In this document: positions 1-10,650 of the stretch, piece by piece | Layout: the number at the start of each line of letters is the position of its first letter | Position numbering within the stretch: the first letter of the stretch is position 1 | NCBI GenBank assembly: GCA_050486265.1 | Contig: JBJHCY010000001.1 | Span: 62,001 to 126,000 of the forward strand | Length of the DNA: 64,000 nt | Reading direction: 5' to 3' | Origin: SLFH01 sp050486265 | GTDB taxonomy: Bacteria; Planctomycetota; Phycisphaerae; Phycisphaerales; UBA1924 | Notes under the pieces: generated by a model | What the model saw: the letters and a program-made list of their open reading frames with translations, nothing else | Told to the model about the DNA's origin: nothing | Databases searched by the model: none | Translations under genes and position numbers: made by a program

Positions 1-86
1 GCGGCAAGCGCCAGCCCGACGAACGCCGCGCCAAGAGCCGAACCCGCGCCCGCCCGGCGGAAACACCGCTTTCGTGATCCGGACAT
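1..86 (-). CDS. Secreted protein, N-terminal fragment (runs off left edge)
   Basis: An ATG on the minus strand at 86 opens a frame that stays open to the window edge. The first residues read MSGSRKRCFRRAGAGSALGA and continue into a hydrophobic Ala/Leu stretch, so they look like a signal peptide: basic n-region, then an apolar core. A GGAGG lies about 11 nt upstream, a slightly long spacing. Only 28 codons are visible and the mature protein cannot be identified. The gene is divergent from dcd, with a long non-coding stretch between them. The call rests on the signal-peptide pattern plus the ribosome binding site. Confidence 0.5.
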   Translation of the reverse strand, partial: MSGSRKRCFRRAGAGSALGAAFVGLALA

Positions 87-961
87 CGTGCCTGCTGCCT
101 CCGCTGAATCAGTTCCAGGGTTCTGGCGGACGATCCCCCCGGCACGACCCCTCCCGTGCCGCCGCCCTCGTAAACGCCCTGTCCGCGGGGAGTGTACACG
201 GGGTTGCGGGGATCGCGCAGGCTTCGGCCCCGGAACGGGCAGAATCCTTCTCTATAGATTCAACTCTCCAGACCCTCGACCGGGCCCCTCCCGGGCCGAG
301 ACAACGCCCCGCAAGCGCCATGAGGCATCCGCCCTCCCCGCAGCGAAAAAACGGGGTTGGAAGTTGCTCCAAAACCGTCTATACTCCAAACATGCTGGGA
401 TTTTCCTGGCGCTTGATGTCGGCTTCCACCCGAGCCCGCCCGGATCGGGCAGACTGTTCCTCTTGCCCAGTCACCGGGTCCGGTGAGGGGGCGTGGTGGT
501 CGGGGCTCGGGCGCAGATTCGGCGCGTCCCGCCCCGTGATCGTGCAAACCCTTGCGCCAGACCGACTTGCGGGCAACCGACATGATCTTCACGCCAAAAC
601 CACAGCATTTTGCGTTGTTCACCCCTTGCATGCACGATCAGTAGTGGGTACCGTGTCCCCCGCGGCCCGTCCGGGGCCGGCGAAGACCCAAACCAGTCTT
701 CGCCCGATCCGGATCGGCCGCGGCAAGCGGACTCCGTCCGGCATCGGGCCGGGTGCGGAGCCCCCGCCGCGCCGGTGTGTACACCCGGCGTCCAGTGTTC
801 GGATGGTCCAGCCCGGCCCGCGTGGGTCGGTCGCTGTCGGTGTGCCCCTGTTCGGGTACGCCCGCTCTCGCCCGGCTCTCGTCCAGTTCGGGCGGGGGTC
901 TGAGAACCCGCCTCCTCCGCGGTGCGGCGGAGGCTTGAAACAGGTGCTCCGGAGGTCCGCC
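87..961. other. Long non-coding stretch with strong hairpins upstream of dcd
   Basis: No convincing protein is seen here. Open frames exist on both strands, but their translations are Pro/Arg/Gly-rich high-GC noise. Structure is prominent. Positions 679-704 form a 9-bp perfect hairpin (GGCGAAGAC, 8-nt loop, GTCTTCGCC), and 704-717 is a perfect 14-bp palindrome (CCGATCCGGATCGG). The palindrome GTGTACAC occurs at 192-199 and again at 777-784. A good promoter lies at 357-385. The stretch could hold an untranslated leader or a structured RNA. I saw no recognisable RNase P, SRP or tmRNA signatures. Confidence 0.5.
357..385 (+). promoter_or_regulatory. Predicted sigma-70-type promoter (TTGGAA-17-TATACT)
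   Basis: TTGGAA at 357-362 and TATACT at 380-385 are separated by 17 nt. An ATG at 392 follows the -10 by 6 nt and is in frame with dcd 570 nt downstream. The intervening translation looks non-coding, so a long leader or a separate RNA is more likely than an extended Dcd. Confidence 0.5.
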
Positions 962-1534
962 GTGGGTGTGCTCGCCGACCATCAGATCCAGAAGCTCGTC
1001 AGAATCGAGCCCTTCGAACCCGCCCAGAAGCGACCGGGCAAGATCTCCTACGGCGTCTCCAGCTACGGCTACGATGTCCGCGTCGGCACCCGGTTCCGCA
1101 TCTTCACGCCCACGCCCCGGACCGGCGGCATCACCGTCGTCGACCCCAAGAAGTTCACCCCCGACCTCATGGTCGACATCGACACCTCCGAGCAAGGCTC
1201 GGACCATGTCGTCATCCCCCCAAACTCCTTCGCGCTCTGCGAGACCGTCGAGTTCATCGAGGTCCCGCGCAATGTGCTGGTCATCTGCGTCGGCAAGAGC
1301 ACCTACGCCCGCTGCGGCATCATCGTGAATGTCACGCCGCTGGAGCCCGAGTGGCGGGGCAAGGTCACGCTGGAGATCAGCAACACCACGCCCCTGCCCG
1401 CGCGCGTCTACGCCAACGAGGGCATCGCCCAGTTCGTCTTCCTGAAGGCCGACGAGGTCTGCCAGACGAGCTACGCGGACAAGAAGGGCAAGTACCAGGA
1501 CCAGTCGGGGCTCGAACTCCCGAAGGTGGACTAG
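962..1534 (+). CDS. dcd: dCTP deaminase
   Basis: Hydrolytically deaminates dCTP to dUTP and ammonia, supplying dUMP for thymidylate synthesis. The thymidylate synthase ThyX is encoded elsewhere in this window. The protein is 190 aa, the usual length. It contains IEPFEP near the N-terminus, ISYGVSSYGYDVR, GKSTYARCGIIVNVTPLEPE and VTLEISNTT, which match the family's nucleotide-binding and catalytic Arg/Glu regions. GTG at 962 is chosen because GGAGG at 951-955 is 6 nt upstream. The frame is open much further upstream, but that translation looks random. A GTG two codons later is possible but less well spaced. Confidence 0.93.
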   Translation: MGVLADHQIQKLVRIEPFEPAQKRPGKISYGVSSYGYDVRVGTRFRIFTPTPRTGGITVVDPKKFTPDLMVDIDTSEQGSDHVVIPPNSFALCETVEFIEVPRNVLVICVGKSTYARCGIIVNVTPLEPEWRGKVTLEISNTTPLPARVYANEGIAQFVFLKADEVCQTSYADKKGKYQDQSGLELPKVD

Positions 1535-1537
1535 CTA

Positions 1538-2197
1538 GTGGCAAGCATTTGGGCCTCCTCAATCGAGTTGTCCGCCGTTCCAGTCGTGCTGCTGGTTCCG
1601 GGTTATCTCTTCGACAAAGGTAGTCGCTTGCTGTTTCCAAGGAGCCTGCAGTCTCCAAGAGATCGAGTTATTTTTTATGTCGTTGTGTCCGGGGTCTTTA
1701 TCGCTGCTACATCTTTAATTGGCGCGAGCGTCGGAACCCCATATCTTTCGCCGAACTTTGACAGCAGGTTCGTGTTGGCCTCGATGTGTCTTGGACTGTC
1801 CGGCGGCTTGCTGGCGGGCTTCTTGCTGACTGTAATCGGTTGGCTTGTTGACCGGTGGCCAAATAAGCTGATATGGCTTCGCCGCTCATTTGTACAGTTG
1901 CGGTACTCAAGTGCGTGGGACTTCGTCGCAGGAAGTGGTGGCGAGGCGGTCGTGATGGTGGAAACAAAGTCGGGCAAGAAGATATACGGCATTTACGACT
2001 CGGAATCGTATGCCTCTGAATGGCGAGCGGATGGAGACATCTATTTGTCGAAAAAGCTTATTGAAAAGGACGGGGTTGACGCTTTGTTTCGTGACCGCGA
2101 GAGCCGTGGAATTTGGATTTCAGCAAAGGATATCGCGTCGATCACCTTCTGTGAACATCAGTCGAAAGATATCTTTGAGGTGAATGAAAGTGTCTAG
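1538..2197 (+). CDS. DUF6338-like membrane protein
   Basis: 219 aa starting at a GTG 3 nt after the dcd stop. There are three hydrophobic segments at roughly residues 8-28, 45-65 and 85-108. A soluble C-terminal domain follows, with a WDFV stretch, a GKKIYGIYDS turn and a DIYLSKK motif, resembling what I recall of the DUF6338 family (no search possible). The function is unknown. Base composition is visibly AT-richer than the flanking genes, hinting at horizontal acquisition. It overlaps the next gene by 14 nt and so is probably translationally coupled to it. Confidence 0.7.
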   Translation: MASIWASSIELSAVPVVLLVPGYLFDKGSRLLFPRSLQSPRDRVIFYVVVSGVFIAATSLIGASVGTPYLSPNFDSRFVLASMCLGLSGGLLAGFLLTVIGWLVDRWPNKLIWLRRSFVQLRYSSAWDFVAGSGGEAVVMVETKSGKKIYGIYDSESYASEWRADGDIYLSKKLIEKDGVDALFRDRESRGIWISAKDIASITFCEHQSKDIFEVNESV

Positions 2198-2375
2198 AGA
2201 AAGTGATTCCAGTGGAGGACTGCCTGCTGGCAAAGGCAATTCGAGTCCAAGGCCCAAACAGATAGAGGCCGGCAGGATACAACGGCCGACACCACGACAG
2301 ATGCCGTGGCAACCAAAGCCTCCGAAGCCAACGGTAGACGGCAATGTCGACAAGCCGGTCAATAAACCGAAGTAG
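2184..2375 (+). CDS. Small proline-rich protein of the DUF6338 cassette
   Basis: 63 aa, starting at an ATG inside the 3' end of the DUF6338-like gene and overlapping it by 14 nt. The sequence is basic and Pro/Lys-rich (RPTPRQMPWQPKPPKPT) with no hydrophobic segment, and is probably unstructured. It is short, but the overlap, the shared lower GC and the collinearity with two neighbours support a real gene. I cannot assign a function. It might be a cytoplasmic partner or linker for the membrane protein upstream. Confidence 0.5.
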   Translation: MKVSRESDSSGGLPAGKGNSSPRPKQIEAGRIQRPTPRQMPWQPKPPKPTVDGNVDKPVNKPK

Positions 2376-2403
2376 TCCCAGGTCGTTGAAAGGATAGATT
2401 TTC

Positions 2404-2673
2404 ATGCCCGAGTTCAAAGAGAAGACATTCGAGAACGAGACCGTCAATGTCGACGGCAACAACTACGAGAACTGCAAGTTCGTCGGCTGCACGATGATCT
2501 ACAGCGGGGGCAACGACACCCATGTCAACGGGTGCAGCTTCGACAACTGCAAGTGGCAGTTCGACGGCGCCGCCGCAAACACCATGGGCTTCCTCCGCGC
2601 CTTCTACCACGGCATGGGCGAGGGCGGCAAGCAGATGGTCGAGGCGACTTTCACAAGCATCCGTCAGGCGTAA
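2404..2673 (+). CDS. Small pentapeptide-like protein
   Basis: 89 aa with GAAAGGA 9 nt before the ATG. The first 60 residues alternate short beta-strand-like units (ENCKFVGCTMIYSGG, VNGCSFDNCKWQF) with the A(N/D)xx pattern of pentapeptide or right-handed beta-helix proteins. A short helical end follows (NTMGFLRAFYHG). No signal peptide is seen. It follows the DUF6338-like and Pro-rich genes on the same strand with 28 nt between, and likely belongs to the same cassette. Function unknown. Confidence 0.7.
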   Translation: MPEFKEKTFENETVNVDGNNYENCKFVGCTMIYSGGNDTHVNGCSFDNCKWQFDGAAANTMGFLRAFYHGMGEGGKQMVEATFTSIRQA

Positions 2674-3106
2674 ACGCGTCGCGGCGCGGGATGACTCCGC
2701 GCCGATTCGATCAGACCGGCAAGGAACTCCGCAGGTCGGACGCGGGAGAGCCGGTGACGACGCACGGACGCCGCGGGTCGGAGACCCGTGAACAGCAGAT
2801 GGAAACGCAAACGCACGGGTTCCCGGGCGGCACGGCTCGCCGAGCCGTGTCCGGGGATCGGGGCACTACTCAGGCTCGTGGCACAGGCGTCTCGCCTGTG
2901 GCTACAGGCCCTATCGGTCGGGGCAGTTGAGGAATGTTCGCACGGGCGAGTCGCCCGTGCCACGGTCAGTGACAGGAAAGCACAGCTCAGAGAGCCGTGC
3001 TGTCCAGAGGCGGCAACGCACGGCTCGCCGAGCCGTGCTCGGAACAGGCGGATCAACCGGCGGCGTTCAAGAAGAACCCGCCGTTCTCAAGGACTTGGAG
3101 CCGATC
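2674..3106. other. Intergenic stretch before nrdJ, filled with short palindromes
   Basis: 433 nt without a convincing gene. It holds four perfect palindromes (separate entry) and many degenerate copies of the same GGCTCGCCGAGCC-type text. No cobalamin-riboswitch B12 box was recognised upstream of the B12-dependent nrdJ. Confidence 0.6.
2831..3038. repeat. Four short perfect palindromes with differing arms
   Basis: 2831-2849 reads CACGGCTCG-C-CGAGCCGTG, 2882-2900 CACAGGCG-TCT-CGCCTGTG, 2940-2960 GCACGGGCGA-G-TCGCCCGTGC and 3018-3038 GCACGGCTCG-C-CGAGCCGTGC. The arms are 8-10 bp with a centre of 1-3 nt. The sequences differ between copies, but each arm keeps its complement. Related copies lie near 14296-14357, 32066-32084 and 42021-42181. 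Confidence 0.85.
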
Positions 3107-6604
<3,498 letters not shown>

Positions 6605-6672
6605 GCACCGCCCACCACGACGGGTCGGGTGGGGTTCGTATTTCGTGCCTCCGCCCAGACCCACGCCTTCCG

Positions 6673-6708
6673 GCCCCCGCGGACTCCGATCTGCGGGGGC
6701 TTTGTTTG
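6673..6708 (+). terminator. Rho-independent terminator of nrdJ
   Basis: An 8-bp perfect stem, GCCCCCGC (6673-6680) with GCGGGGGC (6693-6700), encloses a 12-nt loop and is followed by TTTGTTTG. Confidence 0.85.
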
Positions 6709-6910
6709 TGCCGTTCAAAGAATGAACTTTGGGGCAGTCAAGGGTGTCGATAAGTTCGGGCGTGCAAAAAACCGATGAAGGGGATCGTCGGGAGCCCTTT
6801 TAGCCCGATAATAATAGGACCGGAGGGGTCGCCGTCGCAACAGAGATTGGATCGAGCGGGGTGGAAGCAAAAATACTGGTCAGGGGGGTGAGATCGAGAG
6901 CGTTTTGCTG

Positions 6911-6916
6911 TACACT
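6911..6916 (+). promoter_or_regulatory. -10 box TACACT upstream of the first PEP-CTERM-like gene
   Basis: TACACT lies in the context CTGTACACTG. There is no clear -35 at 16-18 nt. The same hexamer precedes the paralogue at 7882-7887 and several other genes here, which supports the call. Confidence 0.45.
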
Positions 6917-7026
6917 GTTGATGAGAGATCGTGCGGCTGATCGGGCGGAGCACCCCAGGAGCCCGACCGACTTCAGCCGCCGGAGTGAGAGAGAACTTCG
7001 AGAGAGACGCCAGGAGGAACCCAAAG

Positions 7027-7659
7027 ATGGCTTCAAAGACTCTGATTGCTGCGTTCGCCGGACTCGCTGTTGCTGCCGGCCATGCCTCGGCCCAGAGCCT
7101 GCTGCAGCTCGATGTGAACACCCTGACCGCCCAGGCACAGGATGCCGCGGGCGGGAACAGCGCCTTCGGCGGCACCAGCCACACCGGCAGTGTCGCGTTC
7201 AGCGCGAACGCCAACAGCACGCTCGTCGACATCTTCATCGACGGCTCGGCTCAGAACATCGCCCCCGGCCAGCTCTCCACCTTCACCGGTGTGATCAACA
7301 TGGTCAACGGCGCCGTGACCGGCGGGAGCCTGAATGTGACGCTCGCCAACAGCGACACCTTCAACGCCGACATCGTGCCCGGGGTCGGTCAGGTGAACCA
7401 GGCGGTCGGCTTCGGTGGATTCTTCATCGACGGCCTGCTCGCCAACGCGACTTTCAGCGGCAGCAGCTACGCCGGCGCTGATGTGTCCAGCTTCTTCAAC
7501 GCCCAGCCTCTGACCGGCTCGTTCGTCAGCTTCCAGTTCAACCCGAACTCGAACGGCCGCTCGAACATGACCGACATCGATATCTGGGTGGTCCCGGCCC
7601 CCGCATCGATGGCCCTGCTCGGCCTCGGCGGCTTGGTCGCGGCCCGTCGCCGACGCTGA
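7027..7659 (+). CDS. Secreted PEP-CTERM-like protein, paralogue 1
   Basis: 210 aa. AGGAGG ends 9 nt before the ATG. It carries a cleavable-looking signal peptide (MASKTLIAAFAGLAVAAGHASA) and a C-terminal sorting tail: VPAPASMALLGLGG, a short hydrophobic stretch, then four arginines. This is the exosortase-recognised PEP-CTERM arrangement in its planctomycete variant. The roughly 165-residue middle is Asn/Ser/Gly-rich and has no domain I recognise. It is probably exported and sorted to the cell surface. It is a tandem duplicate of the next gene, with the closest match across SLLQLDVNTLTAQA and GQLSTFTGVI. No exosortase gene is in the window. Confidence 0.85.
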   Translation: MASKTLIAAFAGLAVAAGHASAQSLLQLDVNTLTAQAQDAAGGNSAFGGTSHTGSVAFSANANSTLVDIFIDGSAQNIAPGQLSTFTGVINMVNGAVTGGSLNVTLANSDTFNADIVPGVGQVNQAVGFGGFFIDGLLANATFSGSSYAGADVSSFFNAQPLTGSFVSFQFNPNSNGRSNMTDIDIWVVPAPASMALLGLGGLVAARRRR

Positions 7660-7712
7660 TCCCAGCGGAAGGCTGCCAAAGGCCTCCACCAGATCTCGAA
7701 CGACTCTCAAGA

Positions 7713-7743
7713 GCCCCGGCGTTTCGCGCCGGGGCTTCTTGTG
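7713..7743 (+). terminator. Rho-independent terminator
   Basis: Stem GCCCCGGCG (7713-7721) with CGCCGGGGC (7727-7735), 5-nt loop TTTCG, then TTCTTG. Confidence 0.8.
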
Positions 7744-7881
7744 CATCATCGCGGGTGGTCCGCTAATCGGCTAAAGTCCAATAATATCGGGGTCGCGGAC
7801 TTGTTGGGGCAACAGAGGCCTCTTCGCGCAGGATTCTCGCAAAAACCGCTTGTTCCCCCTGTGACAACGGCGAATCCGTTG

Positions 7882-7887
7882 TACACT
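7882..7887 (+). promoter_or_regulatory. -10 box TACACT upstream of the second PEP-CTERM-like gene
   Basis: TACACT in the context TTGTACACTA. GTGACA at 7861-7866 could be a weak -35, but its spacing of 15 nt is short. Confidence 0.45.
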
Positions 7888-8003
7888 ACAGGCGAGAGAT
7901 ACCCAAGCGGGTTTGGTGCGGGATTGACCAGTTGTCCCCGTTCCGCGACCCGTCTCGTGGGGAGCATGAGAGACCGAAGAGAGAGATAGGGAGGAAGATC
8001 AAA

Positions 8004-8639
8004 ATGACAAAGAAGACCTTCAAGATCGCAGCATTGGCCGGGATCGCGGCCTGTGGGACTCAGGCTTCGGCCGCCAGCCTGCTTCAGCTTGATGTGAACA
8101 CGCTGACCGCCCAGGCCCGCGACGCCGGTGGCGCCAACAGCGCCTTCGGTGGCACGACCCACACGGGCAGTATCGCGTTCAATGCCAATCCCAACAGTGT
8201 GTTGGGCGGCCTGTTCATCGACGGCGCCAACCAGGGCATCGCTCCGGGTCAGCTCTCGACCTTCACCGGCGTGATCGACCTGGTCAACGGTCAGGTCTCG
8301 GGCGGCAGCCTGTCGATGACGCTGAACAACAGCGACACTTTCAACGCCGACATCGTCCCCGGCCAGGGCCAGGTGAACGACATCGCCGGCTTCGGCGGGT
8401 TCTTCATCGACGGGCTGATCACCAGCGCCTTCTTCAACGCCAGCACCTTCGCCGGCGCCGATATCTCGACCTTCTTCAGCGCTCAGCCGCTCACCGGCTC
8501 GTTCGTGAACTTCCAGTTCAACCCGAATGTCAATGGTCGCTCCAACAGCACCGATATCGACATCTTCGTGGTCCCGGCCCCCGCCTCGATGGCGCTCCTG
8601 GGCCTCGGCGGTCTGGTCGCCGCCCGCCGTCGCCGCTGA
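8004..8639 (+). CDS. Secreted PEP-CTERM-like protein, paralogue 2
   Basis: 211 aa with AGGGAGGA 8 nt before the ATG. It has the same architecture as its upstream neighbour: signal peptide (KIAALAGIAACGTQASA), an Asn/Gly/Ser-rich middle, and the tail VPAPASMALLGLGG plus arginine cluster. Nearly the whole length aligns with the first copy without large gaps (SDTFNADIVPG, GFGGFFIDGL, QPLTGSFV, FQFNPN), which indicates a fairly recent tandem duplication. It is likely surface-sorted. No enzymatic motif is seen. Confidence 0.85.
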   Translation: MTKKTFKIAALAGIAACGTQASAASLLQLDVNTLTAQARDAGGANSAFGGTTHTGSIAFNANPNSVLGGLFIDGANQGIAPGQLSTFTGVIDLVNGQVSGGSLSMTLNNSDTFNADIVPGQGQVNDIAGFGGFFIDGLITSAFFNASTFAGADISTFFSAQPLTGSFVNFQFNPNVNGRSNSTDIDIFVVPAPASMALLGLGGLVAARRRR

Positions 8640-8665
8640 GCGACATCCTCCCCGTACGATCTCCG

Positions 8666-8700
8666 ACGGCCCCTGCTCTGCAGGGGCCGTTGTTGTTTTG
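8666..8700 (+). terminator. Rho-independent terminator between convergent genes
   Basis: Stem ACGGCCCCTGC (8666-8676) with GCAGGGGCCGT (8680-8690), loop TCT, followed by TGTTGTTTTG. It sits between the second PEP-CTERM-like gene and the convergent flavin reductase gene. Confidence 0.85.
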
Positions 8701-8712
8701 ACGCCTCGTCGG

Positions 8713-9354
8713 CTAAGCGTCCAGCGCCGCCTTGCCGCGGGGCAGGTCGAAGCGATCGCGCGTGCGGCAGTAGGTCAGCCCGCCCATCCGGCCGATCGCG
8801 TCGAGCTTCTCGGGGTCGGTGTGGTACCGCTCGTTGATGAGTCCGTCGTCGACGAAGACATGCACCACGCGACCGATCACGATGTTGCCCCCGGCGGGGA
8901 CGCCGGGGTTTGTGCGCACGATCTGCAGCGTCTCGCACTCGAAGGCGACGGGCGACTCGGCGACGCGGGGCGGCCGGACCTTCGACGAGGGCGCCGGGGT
9001 CAGACCGACGAGGTCGAACTCGCTCTGGCCGTAGGGCAAGGGTTCTGACGCTCCGGAGACCTCGCGGGCGTAGGCGTCGCGCGCGATATTGACGACGAAC
9101 TGGCCGACGCCGCCCTCGGCCGGGGGTGCGGCGTTCCGCAGCGAGTCTTTCTCGGCGCCCTTGTCGTCGTTGGCGGGGCAGAAGAGGAGCGTCATGGGGT
9201 CCGAGCCGACGCCGTTGAAGAACGAGTAGGGGGCGAGGTTGGTCTTGCCCTCGGGTGAGACGGTCGAGACAAAGGCGATCGGGCGGGGCACGATGCACCC
9301 GATGAGCAGCTTGTAGCGTTCTGAGGCCTTGAGGCCGGCGGGGTCGATCTCCAT
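8713..9354 (-). CDS. Flavin reductase-like (FMN-binding) protein
   Basis: 213 aa. The N-terminal half matches flavin reductase/FMN-binding split-barrel proteins: GCIVPRPIAFVSTVSPEGKT, then NLAPYSFFNGVGSDPMTLLF and QFVVNIARD, with IVIGRVVHVFVDD further on. Family members bind FMN and reduce it, or act as small flavoproteins; the substrate here cannot be told. No Shine-Dalgarno is visible. A TACAGT box (plus-strand 9361-9366) lies only 6 nt before the ATG, so the transcript is probably leaderless. The gene is divergent from the hypothetical gene at 9534. Confidence 0.85.
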   Translation of the reverse strand: MEIDPAGLKASERYKLLIGCIVPRPIAFVSTVSPEGKTNLAPYSFFNGVGSDPMTLLFCPANDDKGAEKDSLRNAAPPAEGGVGQFVVNIARDAYAREVSGASEPLPYGQSEFDLVGLTPAPSSKVRPPRVAESPVAFECETLQIVRTNPGVPAGGNIVIGRVVHVFVDDGLINERYHTDPEKLDAIGRMGGLTYCRTRDRFDLPRGKAALDA

Positions 9355-9360
9355 GGGCGG

Positions 9361-9366
9361 ACTGTA
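9361..9366 (-). promoter_or_regulatory. -10 box TACAGT, leaderless arrangement
   Basis: On the minus strand TACAGT is followed by six bases and then the ATG at 9354. Transcription would begin at or next to the start codon. Confidence 0.5.
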
Positions 9367-9386
9367 TGGGCCGGGGCGGTGCAGAT

Positions 9387-9514
9387 GGGCGCGGGGTGCG
9401 GGGCGCCGGGCGCAGGGGCGGTTTCGGCCTGCGGCAGAGGTTGGCTTTCAGGGAGCAGGAACGCGGAGGCCGCGGCTTCACCCAACGCCCTGCGCCCCAC
9501 ATCCCGCGCCCCGC
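9387..9514 (+). repeat. Dispersed GC-rich palindromic element, copy 1
   Basis: The left arm runs through GGGCGCAGGGGCGG and TTTCGGCCTGCGGC. The right arm ends in CACCCAACGCCCTGCGCCCC, largely complementary to the left. Homologous copies lie at 10344-10503, 25044-25166 and 33477-33642. This copy occupies the gap between two divergent leaderless genes. Confidence 0.7.
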
Positions 9515-9520
9515 ACTGAA

Positions 9521-9526
9521 TACAGT
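9521..9526 (+). promoter_or_regulatory. -10 box TACAGT, leaderless arrangement
   Basis: TACAGT followed by GCGCACC and the ATG at 9534. No Shine-Dalgarno sequence is present. Confidence 0.5.
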
Positions 9527-9533
9527 GCGCACC

Positions 9534-10340
9534 ATGACGCCCGAGCAGCCCGATCACGCTTCTGAGCAGACCCCGCTGACCTGGACGGCCCTGCTCGCGC
9601 ACTGGACGGCGGTGGCGCAAGCCGCGACGGCGCTGCCAGACGAGGGCGACACCGGGCGGCTGAAGCGGTCGCTGCCCGAGATCATCGGGCTGCAGGCGGT
9701 CGCCTTCGCGATGGCCGACCTCGACCGGATCCCCGGGGGCGAGCGGGCCTCGGCGATCGACAAGGCGTCGGTGCTGGTTCGGCGTCATGCCGCGGCGATC
9801 AACGAGCTCTGGCGGGGCGAGCCCCTGCCCGAGGCGGTCGAGGAGACGATCGACGACGCGCGGCTTGCGCTGCGCCTGGCCGAGCTCGCCGGGCTGGAGT
9901 GGGCAGTCGCCGATGAGGTCCTGATCGCCGACCACCCGGCCGAACTCGCGGCGGCGCTGGTCGGCGCGGGGTTCGAGGGCGACCTGTTCCTGCCGACGCC
10001 TGGGGTCGAGCTGTTCGAGGGCTGCCCCGCGGCGTTCCTCCGCTCGCCCGGCGGCGCGCCGCCCGACGAAGACTTTGCCGAGGCGGTCTCGGAGTTTCTG
10101 GGCGAGGGCGCCGAGGGGCCTCTGCGGCGTGCCGGCCTGCGTCAGGCGTACCGCCAGTTCGACTTTTCCAGGGGCGGCCCGGTGCGGGATGTGGTGGCGC
10201 TGACGGAGGATTCGCTCCTGCCCGGCCAGCCGCTGCTGATCCCCGCGGTGCTGGGCGGCGAGGTACAGCGGGTGACGCTGCCCCCGAGAGGGCCGGGGCT
10301 TGCGTCGGCGCTGCCGGTGGAGTTTGAGGGAGCGGGGTGA
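9534..10340 (+). CDS. Hypothetical protein
   Basis: 268 aa, acidic and Ala/Leu-rich, predicted soluble with no signal peptide or membrane segment. The N-terminal 130 residues look alpha-helical (WTALLAHWTAVAQAATAL, LPEIIGLQAVAFAMADLD, ALRLAELAGLEWAVADEV). The rest is mixed, ending in a beta-rich tail (GQPLLIPAVLGGEVQRVTL). I do not recognise a family. Codon usage matches its neighbours. The start is fixed by an ATG 7 nt after a TACAGT box; the frame upstream of it is repeat DNA. Confidence 0.7.
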   Translation: MTPEQPDHASEQTPLTWTALLAHWTAVAQAATALPDEGDTGRLKRSLPEIIGLQAVAFAMADLDRIPGGERASAIDKASVLVRRHAAAINELWRGEPLPEAVEETIDDARLALRLAELAGLEWAVADEVLIADHPAELAAALVGAGFEGDLFLPTPGVELFEGCPAAFLRSPGGAPPDEDFAEAVSEFLGEGAEGPLRRAGLRQAYRQFDFSRGGPVRDVVALTEDSLLPGQPLLIPAVLGGEVQRVTLPPRGPGLASALPVEFEGAG

Positions 10341-10650
10341 AGAGGGCTGGGCGCTGGGCGCAGGGGCGGCTTCGGCCTGCGGCCGAGGCTGTTGTGGGTT
10401 TGTGGCTCAGGTTCTGGGCTTGGGCTCAGGCACCGGAAGACAGACGCGATCTGCGGCTGAAGGCCGCTTCCTCCACGCGCCCCGCGCCCGACTCCCCGCG
10501 CCCGGTATCCGGTCTTTTCCGCGGGGTATTGTCGTGTGCGGCGCTATCATGCAGACCGCCCGGGCGGGAGCGCCCATGCGGGGTGTTTCGGCCCCGCCGG
10601 CGGCAGTACGACCGACGCACCATCGAAGCACCAGAAGGAGCGAGAGCAGC
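10341..10650. other. Intergenic region before mdh
   Basis: 310 nt. The first half is the second copy of the dispersed GC-rich element. The second half has a possible -10 TATCAT at 10545-10550 without a good -35, and AAGGAG at 10635-10640 as the mdh ribosome binding site. No gene seen. Confidence 0.5.
10344..10503 (+). repeat. Dispersed GC-rich palindromic element, copy 2
   Basis: Begins GGGCTGGGCGCTGGGCGCAG, contains GGCTTCGGCCTGCGGCCGAG, and ends with GGCTGAAGGCCGCTTCCTCC followed by a CGCGCCCCGCGCCC arm. Same orientation as copy 1. The central spacer is longer than in the other copies. Confidence 0.75.

Larger units (their letters stand above)
6605..7026. other. Intergenic region between nrdJ and the PEP-CTERM-like gene
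   Basis: 422 nt with no gene seen. It contains the nrdJ terminator (6673-6708), a TACACT -10 box at 6911-6916 and about 100 nt of leader before the next ATG. An AGGAGG at 7012-7017 serves that gene. Confidence 0.6.
7660..8003. other. Intergenic region between the tandem paralogues
   Basis: 344 nt with no gene. It holds a terminator (7713-7743), a TACACT -10 (7882-7887), a leader of about 110 nt and AGGGAGGA (7988-7995) for the downstream gene. The layout mirrors 6605-7026, so each paralogue appears to be its own transcription unit. Confidence 0.6.

Noticed and set aside
392..961. Extended N-terminus of Dcd starting at the ATG at 392 after a good promoter
   Set aside because: The 190 extra residues have non-coding composition. 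A GGAGG-preceded GTG at 962 gives the normal Dcd length.
2674..3106. Cobalamin riboswitch upstream of the B12-dependent nrdJ
   Set aside because: No B12 box or typical riboswitch core was recognised; the stretch is explained by palindromic repeats.
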